This document shows positions 1 to 7,057 of a DNA stretch of 8,551 bases, piece by piece. The position numbers were made by a program, and so were the translations under genes. The number at the start of each line of letters is the position of its first letter. The first letter of the stretch is position 1. The DNA is from Sutterella sp. (GTDB lineage Bacteria > Pseudomonadota > Gammaproteobacteria > Burkholderiales > Burkholderiaceae_F), in NCBI GenBank assembly GCA_020025915.1, contig JAHHRH010000056.1, positions 1 to 8,551 of the forward strand, in the 5' to 3' direction. The notes under the pieces were generated by a model. It was given only the letters and a program-made list of their open reading frames with translations, was not told where the DNA came from and did not search any database.

Positions 1-366
1 GTCACAAAACTTGGCTCCCGTCACAAGAACTTTGAGCGATTTGTCCAGACCCACCTTAAATATAAAGGGGGACGTTACCCAAAACAGGGATTCCGTTCTT
101 TGAAAAATGCTCGCGAATGGGTAGCTAAATTTGTGACTAGCTATAACAACGATCACTTCCATAGTGGGATTGGTTATGTAACACCGCAGTCTCGTTTTAA
201 CAACGAGGATGTTGAAATCCTCGCCCAACGCAAGCAAGTTCTTGAGAAAGCTAGAAAGAAAAATCCCGAGCGATGGATTTCAAGAAAAGTGATGAATTGC
301 GAGCCTGCTGGGAGCCAGTTTTTAAACCCTGATCAACCATCTAAGCTTACTGAAAATGCAAGTTGA
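1..366 (+). CDS. IS3-family transposase OrfB, C-terminal part (5'-partial)
   Basis: Frame 1 is open from the first base to a TGA at 364-366, so the gene enters from the left; 121 codons are visible. The protein is the end of a DDE (rve-type) integrase core that cuts and joins IS ends. Recognisable pieces are the stretch NAREWVAKFVTSYNNDHFHS followed by GIGYVTPQSR (residues ~36-65). This matches the typical IS3 OrfB pattern of W-x-x-F-x-x-x-Y-N-x-x-H-x-H-S-G-I-x-Y-x-T-P-x-x-R. After it comes a basic tail with ERW and LNPDQP, also usual for one IS3 branch. A Glu at residue 12 could be the third catalytic acid, but the spacing to the following KY is one residue longer than I expect. The region before it (residues 1-10) does not match the family well, so a small deletion is possible. 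An internal TTG at 100 is not a real start. Family call is secure; activity cannot be judged. Confidence 0.82.
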   Translation, partial: VTKLGSRHKNFERFVQTHLKYKGGRYPKQGFRSLKNAREWVAKFVTSYNNDHFHSGIGYVTPQSRFNNEDVEILAQRKQVLEKARKKNPERWISRKVMNCEPAGSQFLNPDQPSKLTENAS

Positions 367-397
367 GCAAAAAAACGCCCATCACGAATGCGAGGCG

Positions 398-449
398 ATC
401 TGCTTTGGTAAATAACCCAGGTGCTAGAAAGCAGATAACGGTTTTTTTT
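398..449 (+). terminator. Terminator-like hairpin after the IS transposase
   Basis: A perfect 9-bp inverted repeat (ATCTGCTTT at 398-406, AAAGCAGAT at 428-436) is separated by 21 bases. It is followed after five bases by eight consecutive T (442-449). The gap between stem and T-run and the long loop make it weaker than a textbook intrinsic terminator. It sits 30 bases past the transposase stop and would limit read-through into the downstream helicase remnant. Confidence 0.45.
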
Positions 450-457
450 GACAATTC

Positions 458-1126
458 TTGGAAAAGAAGCTTGACAAATACCGTTTACTCCGGTTGGGGG
501 CGACGGAGCGAAGTCCGGATAACTGGGAGCGGGTTCAGCAGAGCTATATGCTTTTGGAAGGAGCAAATCTAGACAATGATCTTCATCAGGAACGATTATT
601 GGCTAAACTCGAAGAATTCATCTTTCAGTTAAGAATCGAGCTTACACAACGTCAGCCTGATGCTGATTCGGCAGAAGGGATTGCAAAGATGTTGCTAGAC
701 TTTGTCGGAACCTCTACATTAAAACAGGCTTTTCCGACTTACCAGCGTGAAAGTGATTTTGAGAGGGTGTGGGGTGGTTTTGTCACTCTTCTTAAAGAGT
801 GTGCAGAACACTGCAGTTGCTGGACGGAGGTGCTAGATGAGTTCGAGGGGATCGGTCAGGTAGTTCTAATGACCGTCCATAAAAGTAAAGGTTTAGAGTA
901 CCATACGATGATATTTTATGGGCTCGACGATGGAACTTGGTGGAGTCTTCAGCCTAGAAAAGTTGAAGAACTCAAAACCTTTTTTGTTGCGTTTACCAGA
1001 GCAAAACAACGTGCGTTTTTCTTGCAGTGCAATGAGCAAGGTTGTTCTATTGACTGGATAGAGAAACTATTAGCCCAAGCTGGAGTTGCAAGCATAGATG
1101 GCACAACGATATTGAGTACAACGTGA
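458..1126 (+). pseudogene. UvrD/Rep-type SF1 helicase, C-terminal remnant cut by IS
   Basis: The open frame of 222 codons ends at TGA 1124-1126 and encodes only the last part of a superfamily 1A DNA helicase. Motif V is seen as LMTVHKSKGLEY (residues ~137-148) and motif VI as FFVAFTRAKQR (~175-185), between them GLDDGTWWS (~155-163). These belong to RecA-like domain 2A, which binds DNA and senses ATP. The Walker A, DEAD-like box and domain 1A are missing, so it cannot be a working helicase alone. In frame there is a TGA at 449-451, and the only early start is a TTG at 458, with no clear ribosome binding site. Its first ~9 codons read through the presumed IS end, so the native gene probably resumes near 485. 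The spacing of DEFEGIG before motif V and the WWS signature resemble stand-alone helicases of GajB type found in defence loci. That is recognition from memory, not a search. Base composition is more AT-rich than the genes after 1276. Confidence 0.72.
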
Positions 1127-1175
1127 GTATGCTTAGGGATTGCGCTCAATATTGATTCCATAAAAGTTCCTTGTC

Positions 1176-1204
1176 TTGTGCATAATTCCAATATCTTTGA
1201 TAAT
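1176..1204 (+). promoter_or_regulatory. Possible sigma-70 promoter for rseP
   Basis: TTGTGC (1176-1181) and GATAAT (1199-1204) are spaced by 17 bases. The -10 matches five of six consensus positions, the -35 only the TTG. It lies about 70 bases before the rseP ATG, in the only gap (1127-1263) between the helicase remnant and rseP. Nothing else was seen in that gap. Confidence 0.38.
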
Positions 1205-1275
1205 TACGGCGGCTTCAACTGACTACTCTTGAGTTATTTGCAGTTGTTGTGTGGTAGCTTTATTTGGATAAATTA

Positions 1276-2601
1276 ATGTTATTGGCAGTTATAGGTTTCA
1301 TCCTCACCATCGCCATCATCGTGACCATCCATGAAGGTGGCCACTGCTTCATGGCTAAGTGGTTAAATGTTAGTGTGACTCGTTTTTCCCTTGGTATGGG
1401 CAAAGTCCTTTGGCGTCGTCAGGTCGGCGAAACAGAATATTGCATTTCGATGCTACCTTTGGGTGGTTATGTACAAATGCAAGACGACACGTCGCCCGAT
1501 ATGACTGAAGAACAAAAAGCGCGTACGTTTAGCCGTCAGCCCCGTTGGAAAAAGGCTCTGATTATCTTTGCGGGCCCGGCGGTCAACTTCATTTTGGCTT
1601 TTATGCTCTATGTTGGTATCGGTGCGATTGGTACTCCTGATTTTGCATCAGTGATGGGACAGCCACCAGCTAACACGCAGGCAGCACACGAAGGTATCCA
1701 AGAGGGCGATCGCGTGACCAAAGTGGGCCAAGCGCCTGTTCGTGGTTTATTAGATTTGAACTTCGAACTACTAAATCACGCAGGCGAAGCTGATTTGCCA
1801 TTAACCTTTGACCGTCAAGGCGAAGCCTTTGTTCGTCATTTCTCATTGGCTGATGTGTCAATGGATTCGATGAACGAAAAGGCACCCGTTGCTCAATTAG
1901 GGTTAACGCCTTTTATGCGTGACCCAGTTGTCGCCAAAATCGCTGAAGGGTCGCCCGCTAAAGTGGCTGGATTGAATCAAGGTGACCGTTTGTTGGAGAT
2001 CAATGGACATAAAGTCACATCGGTTCAACAGGCTGTAGATTTGATTCGCGAGTCAAAAGGCAATCCTGTGACGATGCTTGTAGCAGGGTATGAAACCCCC
2101 AACGATAAGCGCACTTTAACAATGACGCCTGAAGTCATAGATGGTGTCTCTAAGGTCGGTATTTCAATCGCCGCCATCCCAGAAATGGTGACAGTACGAT
2201 TGGGGCCGGTTGACGCCGTCATTGCTGGTTGGCAAAAGGTCAAAAAGCTGACACTCTTACAAGTGAAGGGCGTAAGCCAAATGGCAACGGGCGAAGCGAG
2301 CACCAAGAATCTCTCGGGACCGATTGCGATTGCCGATATGGCAGGCTCTGCCGTTAAGAATGGTGTGGTGCCATTCTTAGAATATTTAGCCTTGATTTCG
2401 TTGGCGATTGGCTTTATGAATTTGTTGCCGATCCCGGCGTTAGATGGTGGTCAGTTGATTGTGATTGGCTTAGAAGCCTTACGCGGTCGAGACTTTTCGA
2501 TGAAGACCAAAGAAAACATTGGTAAGGTGGGTTTCGTCTTGATGATGCTCTTGTTTGTCTTTGTGATGAACAACGATTTGAGTCGATATATCGGCGGCTA
2601 A
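1276..2601 (+). CDS. rseP: RseP, site-2 intramembrane zinc protease
   Basis: RseP cleaves the membrane-spanning anti-sigma factor RseA after DegS in the sigma-E envelope stress pathway, and can also clear leftover signal peptides; it sits in the inner membrane. The 441-residue protein is close to the 450 of E. coli. The zinc site HEGGH (residues 19-23) lies in the first membrane helix. A second helix follows at ~96-118 (ALIIFAGPAVNFILAFML). Two PDZ domains are at ~125-190 and ~216-285, the second with the clear GLNQGDRLLEING signature. The third zinc ligand is in NLLPIPALDGG (~382-392), followed by a last helix near 420-432. A TTG at 1264 would add four residues, but I prefer ATG 1276 because GGA at 1266-1268 sits seven bases before it. 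Upstream lies the IS/helicase remnant instead of the usual dxr. Downstream is a strong terminator, so bamA is probably not cotranscribed. Confidence 0.95.
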   Translation: MLLAVIGFILTIAIIVTIHEGGHCFMAKWLNVSVTRFSLGMGKVLWRRQVGETEYCISMLPLGGYVQMQDDTSPDMTEEQKARTFSRQPRWKKALIIFAGPAVNFILAFMLYVGIGAIGTPDFASVMGQPPANTQAAHEGIQEGDRVTKVGQAPVRGLLDLNFELLNHAGEADLPLTFDRQGEAFVRHFSLADVSMDSMNEKAPVAQLGLTPFMRDPVVAKIAEGSPAKVAGLNQGDRLLEINGHKVTSVQQAVDLIRESKGNPVTMLVAGYETPNDKRTLTMTPEVIDGVSKVGISIAAIPEMVTVRLGPVDAVIAGWQKVKKLTLLQVKGVSQMATGEASTKNLSGPIAIADMAGSAVKNGVVPFLEYLALISLAIGFMNLLPIPALDGGQLIVIGLEALRGRDFSMKTKENIGKVGFVLMMLLFVFVMNNDLSRYIGG

Positions 2602-2637
2602 CCAAGGGTTGACGATCGGGTAAATACTAAAACGAAG

Positions 2638-2675
2638 GCCTTATTCATGCGAGAAGTGTGAATAAGGCTTTTTTT
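2638..2675 (+). terminator. Intrinsic terminator after rseP
   Basis: A perfect 10-bp stem (GCCTTATTCA at 2638-2647, TGAATAAGGC at 2659-2668) with an 11-base loop is followed directly by seven T (2669-2675). It sits 36 bases past the rseP stop and is a textbook rho-independent terminator, separating rseP from bamA. Confidence 0.9.
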
Positions 2676-2797
2676 AGTTTCCGAATTGCTTCAATATTTG
2701 GTAACCTTACACAAATTTGCCGTCATCCGAGGTAACTCAGAGATTTCATGAGTAACTATCCGTGGGTGAGGGTGTTTAATACCTCCGTGATGATTTT

Positions 2798-2813
2798 GAG
2801 AGACTGAATTTTG
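2798..2813 (+). promoter_or_regulatory. Ribosome binding site and TTG start of bamA
   Basis: GAGAGA at 2798-2803 lies seven bases before TTG 2811-2813. An in-frame TGA at 2805-2807 rules out any earlier start, and the next in-frame ATG (2856) would destroy the signal peptide. TTG is therefore the likely start. The 5' region 2676-2797 has a small GAGG/CCTC hairpin just upstream; I saw no convincing sigma-70 promoter there, although one must exist if the rseP terminator is efficient. Confidence 0.65.
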
Positions 2814-5126
2814 TTCGCAAATCTAACGAAAACGGCGGCCGCGGTGATTGCGGCCATGGTGTGTGCTGAGGGTGCCTCGGCTTTTGTGATTTCTGACATT
2901 CGTGTTGAAGGTTTGATGCGTACGGAGCCCGGTACGGTGTTCTCGCATTTGCCGTTCCGCTCGGGTGATGAATACACACCAGACCAAGGCACGCGTGCCA
3001 TCCATTCTTTGTATCAATCTGGCCTCTTTAAGGACGTGTCCCTCACGCAGGATGGGGACGTCCTTGTTGTGAAAGTGATCGAACGCCCAGCCGTGGCGAC
3101 GATTGAAACCCACGGTATTAAGGCCTTTGATAAGGCTGGGGTTGAAACAAGCCTTCGTGACGTTGGCTTGGCAGAAGGCCGTATCTTTGATCAGGCCACG
3201 TTGGATCGTGCTGACCAAGAATTGCGTCGCCAGTATTTGGCTCGCGGTTACTATGGTGTCAAGATCAAGACGACAGCCACACCTCTGGAACGTAATCGCG
3301 TTCGTATCACGATTAATGTAGACGAAGGCCGTGCCTCTTCGATTGCATCGATTAGCTTTACGGGTAACCACCTCTTTGATTCTGAAGAGCTGTTGGATCA
3401 AATGCAGTTGGGTATGCCGAACTGGTTTAGCTGGTACACAAAGCGTGACCTCTATAGCCGCGAAAAGTTGGCTGCTGACTTAGAAACGATCCGCTCCTTC
3501 TACTTGAATCAAGGGTATCTTGACTTCAAGATTGACTCCGTGCAGGTGTCTATCTCGCCGAATAAGAGTGACGTGTATATCACGATCAATATGACGGAAG
3601 GCGAAAAGTACACGATCGCTAGTACGAAGTTAACAGGAGACTTGTTGGGATTGGACAAGGAACTTGAAGCCCTAGTCACGATTCAACCGGGGACTGTTTA
3701 TAACGCCGAGGAAGTCAATGCAGTGTCGTCCGCGCTCGTGGATAAGCTTTCTACCTTGGGTTATGCTTTTGCAACTGCTACGCCTAATCCGATCGCTGAT
3801 CAAGAAAAACGTACGGTCGAAGTGGTTTATACGGTAGACCCGGGTCGTCGTGCTTACGTTCGTCGTGTGAATATTACGGGTAACAACCGTACGCGTGATG
3901 ACGTGATTCGTCGTGAAGTGCGTCAGTATGAATCAGCTTGGTTCGATAGCTCCAAGGTGAAGACGTCTCGTGACCGTATTGACCGTTTGGGTTACTTTGA
4001 ATCGGTGACGGCTGATCCTGTACCCGTGCCCGGTACCCGTGACCAGGTTGATGTTGACATCAAGGTGAAGGAACGCCCGACGGGCTCGATCTCTTTGGGT
4101 GCGGGTTACTCCACATCTGAAGGCGTCATCTTGTCAGCTGGCTTTGCGCAGAACAATGTGTTCGGCACGGGGAACTCGGTGGCTGTGGACGTCAATACGT
4201 CGAAGTCTCAGCGTACGTATGCGTTGTCTGTGGTCGAACCTTACATTACACCTGAAGGCATTAGCCGTTCTTGGGAAGTGTATGACCGTCGTGTTGACCT
4301 TGAAGAACTTGACGTGGCTGACGTGAAGTACGAAACGCTGGGTGGTTCTTTAGCTTGGGGTATTCCGTTTACTGAACAAGACCGCGTGTTCTTGGGCGGT
4401 AAGATCGAACGGACCAAGGTGGATGCTAACCTACAATCTCCGCCGCGCTATCAGGACTATGTCGCTCGTTACGGTAAGGATCCGATGTCGGTGGCTGCAA
4501 CGGTGGGTTGGTCTCGCGACTCGCGTGACAACTCCTTGGCGCCGACGCGCGGTGTTTATCAGCGCTTGAATGGTGAATTGGGTCTTCCGGGTATGGACAT
4601 CGAATACTATAAGATGACCTATCAGTACCAGCGCTTCATTCCGCTCTCGAAGACCTGGACGTTGGCCTTTAACGGTGAAGTGGGTTACGGTGACGTCTAC
4701 GGTAGTTCCGACATGTTCCCATTCTTTAAGAACTTCTATGTCGGTGGTATCGGTTCCGTTCGTGGTTACGAATCAGGTACCTTAGGGCCGAAGGACAAGA
4801 ATCGGGATGGCGATATGGATAACCTTGGTGGTGATCGTATGGTTAACGGCTCGATTGAGTTGTTGGCACCGTTGCCAGGGGGTGACCGTACGCTTCGTAT
4901 CTTTGGCTTCTTGGACACGGGGTATGCTTGGGGTTACGAAGGCGACGACAATGGGGGATACTCTCGTCAACGCATGAGCTTAGGTGACCTTCGTTACACG
5001 ACCGGTGTTGGTGTGGCTTGGATTTCGCCGTTAGGCCCATTGAAGTTCTCGATTGCCTTCCCGTTGAATGAAAAGGAAGGCGATGATACGCAGCGCTTCC
5101 AGTTCCAGATTGGTACGGGCTTCTAA
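2811..5126 (+). CDS. bamA: BamA, outer-membrane protein assembly factor
   Basis: BamA is the core of the BAM complex, which folds and inserts beta-barrel proteins into the outer membrane. The 771 residues fit the family (810 in E. coli). A signal peptide with a weak positive n-region ends at GASA, with cleavage after residue 24. Five POTRA repeats follow at about 25-92, 93-173, 174-263, 264-342 and 343-418; each ends in a strand of the type VVKVIERP, ITINVDEG or VDIKVKERP. The barrel occupies ~419-771. It carries the conserved loop motif IGSVRGYESGTLGP (VRGF/Y family motif of loop 6) near residue 648 and ends in an aromatic-terminated last strand, FQIGTGF, the signal used by BAM substrates. 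The gene starts with TTG. It lies between a strong rseP terminator and a hairpin before skp, so it may be an operon of its own. No frameshift or missing domain was noticed. Confidence 0.96.
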   Translation: MFANLTKTAAAVIAAMVCAEGASAFVISDIRVEGLMRTEPGTVFSHLPFRSGDEYTPDQGTRAIHSLYQSGLFKDVSLTQDGDVLVVKVIERPAVATIETHGIKAFDKAGVETSLRDVGLAEGRIFDQATLDRADQELRRQYLARGYYGVKIKTTATPLERNRVRITINVDEGRASSIASISFTGNHLFDSEELLDQMQLGMPNWFSWYTKRDLYSREKLAADLETIRSFYLNQGYLDFKIDSVQVSISPNKSDVYITINMTEGEKYTIASTKLTGDLLGLDKELEALVTIQPGTVYNAEEVNAVSSALVDKLSTLGYAFATATPNPIADQEKRTVEVVYTVDPGRRAYVRRVNITGNNRTRDDVIRREVRQYESAWFDSSKVKTSRDRIDRLGYFESVTADPVPVPGTRDQVDVDIKVKERPTGSISLGAGYSTSEGVILSAGFAQNNVFGTGNSVAVDVNTSKSQRTYALSVVEPYITPEGISRSWEVYDRRVDLEELDVADVKYETLGGSLAWGIPFTEQDRVFLGGKIERTKVDANLQSPPRYQDYVARYGKDPMSVAATVGWSRDSRDNSLAPTRGVYQRLNGELGLPGMDIEYYKMTYQYQRFIPLSKTWTLAFNGEVGYGDVYGSSDMFPFFKNFYVGGIGSVRGYESGTLGPKDKNRDGDMDNLGGDRMVNGSIELLAPLPGGDRTLRIFGFLDTGYAWGYEGDDNGGYSRQRMSLGDLRYTTGVGVAWISPLGPLKFSIAFPLNEKEGDDTQRFQFQIGTGF

Positions 5127-5127
5127 A

Positions 5128-5163
5128 AGCCGATCAATCGAATGTGATTCAGTTGGCTGATCG
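5128..5163. repeat. Inverted repeat just after bamA
   Basis: CGATCA (5131-5136) and TGATCG (5158-5163) form a perfect 6-bp inverted repeat. An alternative pairing is AGCC (5128-5131) with GGCT (5155-5158), with AATC/GATT inside. There is no T-run after it, so it is not an intrinsic terminator. It could act as a 3' end stabiliser for bamA mRNA; this is a weak call. Confidence 0.35.
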
Positions 5164-5221
5164 AAACAAATCTCAAGCAAACTGAACAAACATTCGGGGT
5201 AAAATGCTATTTGCCTTTTTC

Positions 5222-5256
5222 GAGCGGGTCACTGTTAAACGGTGTCCCGCTCTTTT
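5222..5256 (+). terminator. Terminator-like hairpin / attenuator before skp
   Basis: GAGCGGG (5222-5228) pairs with CCCGCTC (5246-5252). Across one T-T mismatch, CACTG (5230-5234) pairs with CGGTG (5240-5244), leaving a TTAAA loop. The stem is followed by TTTT (5253-5256). It ends only 19 bases before the skp start, leaving no room for a promoter after it. Either it is leaky, or transcription of skp starts upstream of it (a TAAAAT box at 5200-5205 is a possible -10, without a good -35). In that case the hairpin would be an attenuator or a 5' stabilising stem. Confidence 0.6.
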
Positions 5257-5275
5257 CTAATGTACGGGTGTCAGC

Positions 5276-5812
5276 GTGAAAAAAATCCTTCCTTTAGTTC
5301 TCACAACGGCTGTTTTAGGTTTAGGCCTTGCGGCTTCGACGGTCTCGGCTCAAGATCTTCGTATTGCTGTGGTCAATATGGAACGCATTTTGCGTGATTC
5401 TCAGTCAGCTGCACAAGCGAGCGAACGTCTCAATGCTGAAGGTCATCGTCGTCAAGAAGAAATTGATGCGTTGACGAAGCGCTTTAAGCAACGTCTTGAA
5501 CGCTTTGAAAAGGGCGCACCAGATATGACTGAAAGCGAACGTGTGACTGAACGTCGTGAGCTTGCTGAAATGGAACGTGATGTGTCTCGCCGTAGCCGTG
5601 AAGCGCGTGATGAATTTAATCAGCGTCGCAACGAAGAAGTCCTCTTACTTCAGAGTCGTGCGGGTCGCGTGATTCAGCAGATGGCTGAAAAAGACAAGTA
5701 TGACTTGGTGCTCTACGAGTTCTTCTACGCGAGCCCTAAGGTTGATATTACGGATCGTGTGATGAAAGAACTCGATCGCGACATTGTCGCACGTAAGGCA
5801 AAGGCCAAGTAA
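5276..5812 (+). CDS. skp: Skp/OmpH periplasmic chaperone
   Basis: Skp is a periplasmic trimeric chaperone that holds unfolded outer-membrane proteins after Sec export and hands them to BAM. The 178 residues are somewhat longer than E. coli Skp (161). A classic signal peptide (MKK, then a hydrophobic core to residue ~20, VSA at 23-25) precedes mature QDLRIAVVN, the usual start of the OmpH family. Residues ~40-135 are highly charged, rich in Glu, Arg and Gln, and fit the long coiled-coil tentacles. The C-terminal part YDLVLYEFFYASPKVDITDRV (with the VDIT element) returns to the small beta body. The start is GTG with a modest GGG at 5266-5268; no in-frame ATG is available before residue 35. Position between bamA and lpxD is the standard one. 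Confidence 0.94.
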   Translation: MKKILPLVLTTAVLGLGLAASTVSAQDLRIAVVNMERILRDSQSAAQASERLNAEGHRRQEEIDALTKRFKQRLERFEKGAPDMTESERVTERRELAEMERDVSRRSREARDEFNQRRNEEVLLLQSRAGRVIQQMAEKDKYDLVLYEFFYASPKVDITDRVMKELDRDIVARKAKAK

Positions 5813-5825
5813 AATAAATCGTTTT

Positions 5826-5849
5826 AAGTCCCAATGTCGGTCGGGACTT
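5826..5849. other. Intercistronic hairpin between skp and lpxD
   Basis: AAGTCCC (5826-5832) and GGGACTT (5843-5849) form a perfect 7-bp stem with a 10-base loop, 13 bases after the skp stop. No T-run follows, so it is unlikely to terminate. It may protect the skp 3' end or be a processing site in the skp-lpxD message. Confidence 0.5.
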
Positions 5850-5878
5850 CATGAATGAATGCAATTTGAGGAGCTACC

Positions 5879-6976
5879 ATGGCAGAAAATCTGCAGTGTT
5901 ATGCCATTGATGACTTGATGAATCGTGTGTTCGAGATGAGTAAGGGGCGTCTTCAGATGCGTCTTCTTGGGACGAACGTTCAAGTGGCTCGCTTTATGCC
6001 ACCGCAGGCAGCGGGTGAGGGCGATATGTCGTTCTTGACTAACGCTGCTTATGCCGAAGCGATGAAGGCATCGAAGGCGTCACTCCTTATTTTGCGCGAA
6101 CAAGACGTGCCTGCGCTCTTTGGAGAACAGGTACCAGAACGTTCAATCCTTGTTTGTGACAATCCTTATGCATTCTTTGCCTTTGCGTCTCAGATCCTTT
6201 TCCATGTGAAAGAGCCTGCAGGTATACATCCGCGTGCCTTTGTTGAAGAGGGCGCTGAAGTGGATCCAACAGCAACCATTGAAGCTTTGGCTGTTGTCAA
6301 AGCCGGTGCCAAGATTGGTGCGCGCACGGTGGTGAAGTCTGGTGCTGTGGTCGGCAATCGTGTGACTGTTGGATCGGATTGCATCTTGTATTCGAACTGC
6401 GTCCTTGAACGTGACAGCGTGGTGGGCAATCGTTGCATCTTTCAGCCGGGTTGTGTAATTGGTGGTGACGGCTTTGGTTTTGCACCTTTCAAGGGCGAAT
6501 GGGTAAAGATTCCGCAGCTTGGCCGTGTAGTGATTGGTGACGATGTAGAAATCGGTGCAAATACAACGATTGACCGTGGTGCTTTGGAAGATACGGTGAT
6601 TGGCAACGGCACAAAGCTCGACAATCAAATCCAACTGGGGCACAACGACCGTGTGGGTGAGCACGTTGTGATGGCGGCTTGTGTAGGCATTGCTGGCTCG
6701 ACGTCTGTGGGAGACCATTGTATGATAGGTGGTGCAGCGATGATTAATGGTCATATTGATATCCCAGCGGGTTCAGCTGTGGGACCTGCGACGGCTATCA
6801 CTGGTTGGGGCAAGGAATCTGTACAAAAGACAGGCTTCTTCCCAGCTATGGAAGGTCGTGACTTCCAGCTGGCGTCGGCTATGGTGACGCGTCTGCCTGC
6901 GATGCGTAAGGAAGTCAAAGCCCTCGTTCGTCGCGTAGAAGAGTTAGAGAGCATCATCCGTTCTGCTGAAGAATAA
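5879..6976 (+). CDS. lpxD: LpxD, UDP-3-O-acylglucosamine N-acyltransferase
   Basis: LpxD adds the second 3-hydroxyacyl chain, from acyl-ACP, to the 2-amino group of UDP-3-O-acylglucosamine in lipid A synthesis in the cytoplasm. The 365 residues compare with 341 in E. coli. An N-terminal uridine-binding domain (~1-110) is followed by a long left-handed beta-helix of hexapeptide repeats (~115-310; for example IGARTVVKSGAVVGNRV, VVIGDDVEIGANTTIDRG). His255 in LGHND matches the catalytic His239 of E. coli, and His292 in INGHIDI matches His276; both are 37 residues apart, as in E. coli. The C-terminal helix (~325-365, RRVEELESI) would be the ACP-recognition helix. The conserved GGDGFGF motif is at ~195-201. 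A strong GAGGAG at 5867-5872 fixes the ATG. Confidence 0.96.
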   Translation: MAENLQCYAIDDLMNRVFEMSKGRLQMRLLGTNVQVARFMPPQAAGEGDMSFLTNAAYAEAMKASKASLLILREQDVPALFGEQVPERSILVCDNPYAFFAFASQILFHVKEPAGIHPRAFVEEGAEVDPTATIEALAVVKAGAKIGARTVVKSGAVVGNRVTVGSDCILYSNCVLERDSVVGNRCIFQPGCVIGGDGFGFAPFKGEWVKIPQLGRVVIGDDVEIGANTTIDRGALEDTVIGNGTKLDNQIQLGHNDRVGEHVVMAACVGIAGSTSVGDHCMIGGAAMINGHIDIPAGSAVGPATAITGWGKESVQKTGFFPAMEGRDFQLASAMVTRLPAMRKEVKALVRRVEELESIIRSAEE

Positions 6977-7009
6977 TTTGCCAAAAAGCGCGACAATACA
7001 GTTTTAGTA

Positions 7010-7041
7010 GGCTGGCTTTCAGCCGACCCCATTCTTTTTTT
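7010..7041 (+). other. Hairpin and T-run between lpxD and fabZ
   Basis: GGCTG (7010-7014) and CAGCC (7020-7024) make a 5-bp stem with a GCTTT loop. A run of seven T (7035-7041) follows ten bases later, directly before the fabZ ribosome binding site AGAGG (7042-7046). The distance argues against an efficient terminator. It could be a weak attenuator, or chance. Confidence 0.35.
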
Positions 7042-7057
7042 AGAGGTTTCGACCGAC

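Larger units (their letters stand above)
1..484 (+). mobile_element. IS3-family insertion sequence, right-hand part
   Basis: This stretch holds the end of an IS3-type transposase gene, a terminator-like hairpin and a presumed IS terminus. The left part of the element lies outside the window. The right boundary near 484 is inferred: the segment around 470-484 (CTTGACAAATACCG) resembles the terminal repeat style of some IS3 elements, and helicase-like coding begins just after it. No matching left inverted repeat or target duplication can be seen, so the exact end is uncertain by perhaps 20-30 bases. Confidence 0.6.

Noticed and set aside
2700..2730. Sigma-E-type promoter before bamA (GGTAACCTT)
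   Set aside because: The -35 match is partial and no convincing TCTGA-type -10 lies at the required distance.
2823..3401. 192-codon minus-strand frame inside bamA
   Set aside because: It is a shadow of the bamA reading frame; the product shows no domain and bamA is unambiguous here.
6143..6754. 203-codon minus-strand frame inside lpxD
   Set aside because: It is antisense to the hexapeptide-repeat region; repeated codon patterns produce long shadow frames.
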